A stretch of 8,703 nt of DNA from Pseudomonadota bacterium. GTDB lineage: Bacteria; Pseudomonadota; Alphaproteobacteria; Rickettsiales; Midichloriaceae. The notes below the pieces were generated by a model. That model saw only the letters and a list, made by a program, of their open reading frames with translations, was not told the DNA's origin and made no database searches. The stretch lies in the NCBI GenBank assembly GCA_027621485.1, contig JAQCBG010000020.1, positions 1 to 8,703 on the forward strand. Reading direction: 5' to 3'. Below, in pieces: positions 8,479 through 8,703 of this stretch; position 1 is the stretch's first letter, and each line of letters starts with the position of its first letter. Made by a program: the position numbers and the translations under genes.

Positions 8479-8523
8479 CACTAATCAAATGTTGTACTTA
8501 AATTGCACTAACTTTGATTGGTG
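8479..8523. repeat. 11-bp inverted repeat with 23-bp loop
   Basis: CACTAATCAAA (8479-8489) pairs with TTTGATTGGTG (8513-8523) over all 11 positions, one of them G-U in RNA. The loop carries a weaker inner pairing of GTTGTAC with GCACTAAC. The arms match the loop side of the stem-loop at 8625-8660. It may be a DNA-binding site or a folded transcript. Confidence 0.5.
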
Positions 8524-8561
8524 ATTCAGTCAATATTCTTTGGTAATTTAGTCAGTCTTCT
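8518..8561. repeat. Two-copy 22-bp tandem repeat
   Basis: Units 8518-8539 and 8540-8561 match at 18 of 22 positions, with shared blocks TTGGT, ATT, AGTCA and TTCT. A diverged third relative (TTGGTGGTT...AACATTCT) lies at 8437-8460. A 22-bp period is about two helical turns, which would put equivalent bases on one DNA face. Confidence 0.6.
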
Positions 8562-8624
8562 TTATTTTATATTTTTTTGAAAGAGAAATGGAATATATTA
8601 ACTATTAAAATATTGTTGTATTGA

Positions 8625-8665
8625 TTACTCAGGATACTAATCAAAAGTGTCCTGAGGTAACTCAG
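8625..8665. repeat. Strong stem-loop with a competing alternative hairpin
   Basis: CTCAGGATAC (8628-8637) pairs with GTGTCCTGAG (8647-8656) in ten pairs, one of them G-U. TTA/TAA extends the stem past a bulged G, and the loop is 9 nt (TAATCAAAA). CTGAG (8652-8656) can instead pair with CTCAG (8661-8665) around GTAA (8657-8660), a GNRA tetraloop if transcribed on the + strand. The two folds share CTGAG and exclude each other. Confidence 0.6.
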
Positions 8666-8702
8666 ATGAAATAGAATTTTGTAATCCATCAGGTTGATCT
8701 AA
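8637..8702 (-). CDS. Possible 3' end of a gene running in from the right edge
   Basis: On the minus strand one frame stays open from the window edge for 21 codons and ends at TAG (8639-8637). The end of the product reads SSELPQDTFD. Codons are A/T-ending like the other genes, and the peptide is polar and plausible as a C-terminus. The stop codon would fall in the loop of the stem-loop described here. With so few codons this may be chance, and no family can be assigned. Confidence 0.28.
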   Translation of the reverse strand, partial: LDQPDGLQNSISSELPQDTFD

Positions 8703-8703
8703 T

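Larger units (their letters stand above)
8175..8636. other. Motif-rich intergenic region upstream of the XRE regulator
   Basis: These 462 bp hold no credible open reading frame on either strand and no tRNA or known RNA that I recognise. They must contain the regulator's minus-strand promoter, but no single -35/-10 pair stands out in such AT-rich sequence. Several palindromes, a 22-bp tandem repeat and paired inverted repeats are packed here and listed separately. Confidence 0.7.

Noticed and set aside
8518..8561. The tandem repeat as a CRISPR array
   Set aside because: The two units are directly adjacent with no spacer, differ at four positions, and no cas gene is present.
8563..8582. T-rich run (seven T at 8572-8578) as a + strand terminator tail
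   Set aside because: The sequence just upstream is a direct repeat and not an inverted one, so there is no stem to terminate, and no + strand gene ends nearby.
8577..8608. TTGAAA followed by TATTAA as a + strand promoter feeding the stem-loop at 8625
   Set aside because: The spacer is 20 bp and no + strand gene is visible; matches of this quality are expected by chance in AT-rich DNA.
8585..8701. Minus-strand 40-codon frame overlapping the right-hand stem-loop
   Set aside because: It has no ribosome binding site, no recognisable motif, and overlaps a more plausible frame; its Leu/Ile-rich product is what AT-rich non-coding DNA often yields.

Overview
The window is an AT-rich chromosomal segment of a small-genome alphaproteobacterium. 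Protein similarity recalled by eye (RpoC, SSB, RppH, GuaA), strong A/T third-codon bias and the mix of genes fit a host-associated member of the Rickettsiales. The family cannot be fixed without a database. The presence of guaA and guaB, as I recall their distribution, argues against Rickettsia itself and leaves Anaplasmataceae, Midichloriaceae or similar endosymbionts.

Layout: positions 1-3806 hold rpoC (RNA polymerase beta' subunit), cut at its 5' end by the window edge. guaB (3799-4899) overlaps the rpoC stop by 8 bp, and guaA (4935-6533) follows after 35 bp. These three look like one transcription unit joining the core transcription enzyme to the two-step GMP branch (IMP to XMP to GMP). 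After 108 bp come ssb (6642-7097) and rppH (7133-7597), all on the + strand. A convergent 127-bp gap separates rppH from a minus-strand XRE-type helix-turn-helix regulator (7725-8174). The last 529 bp, 8175-8703, are mostly non-coding. They are dense in palindromes, a 22-bp tandem repeat, related inverted repeats and a strong stem-loop with a competing GNRA-loop hairpin. The last 21 codons of a possible minus-strand gene may enter at the right edge.

Most notable: the IMP dehydrogenase lacks the whole CBS (Bateman) regulatory module while keeping its catalytic residues. The region upstream of the XRE regulator holds several recurring short motifs that could be operators or a structured RNA. 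I see no CRISPR array, tRNA, rRNA or insertion sequence, and no clearly undescribed multi-gene system. The core genes are ordinary; the unexplained signal is in the right-hand intergenic region.
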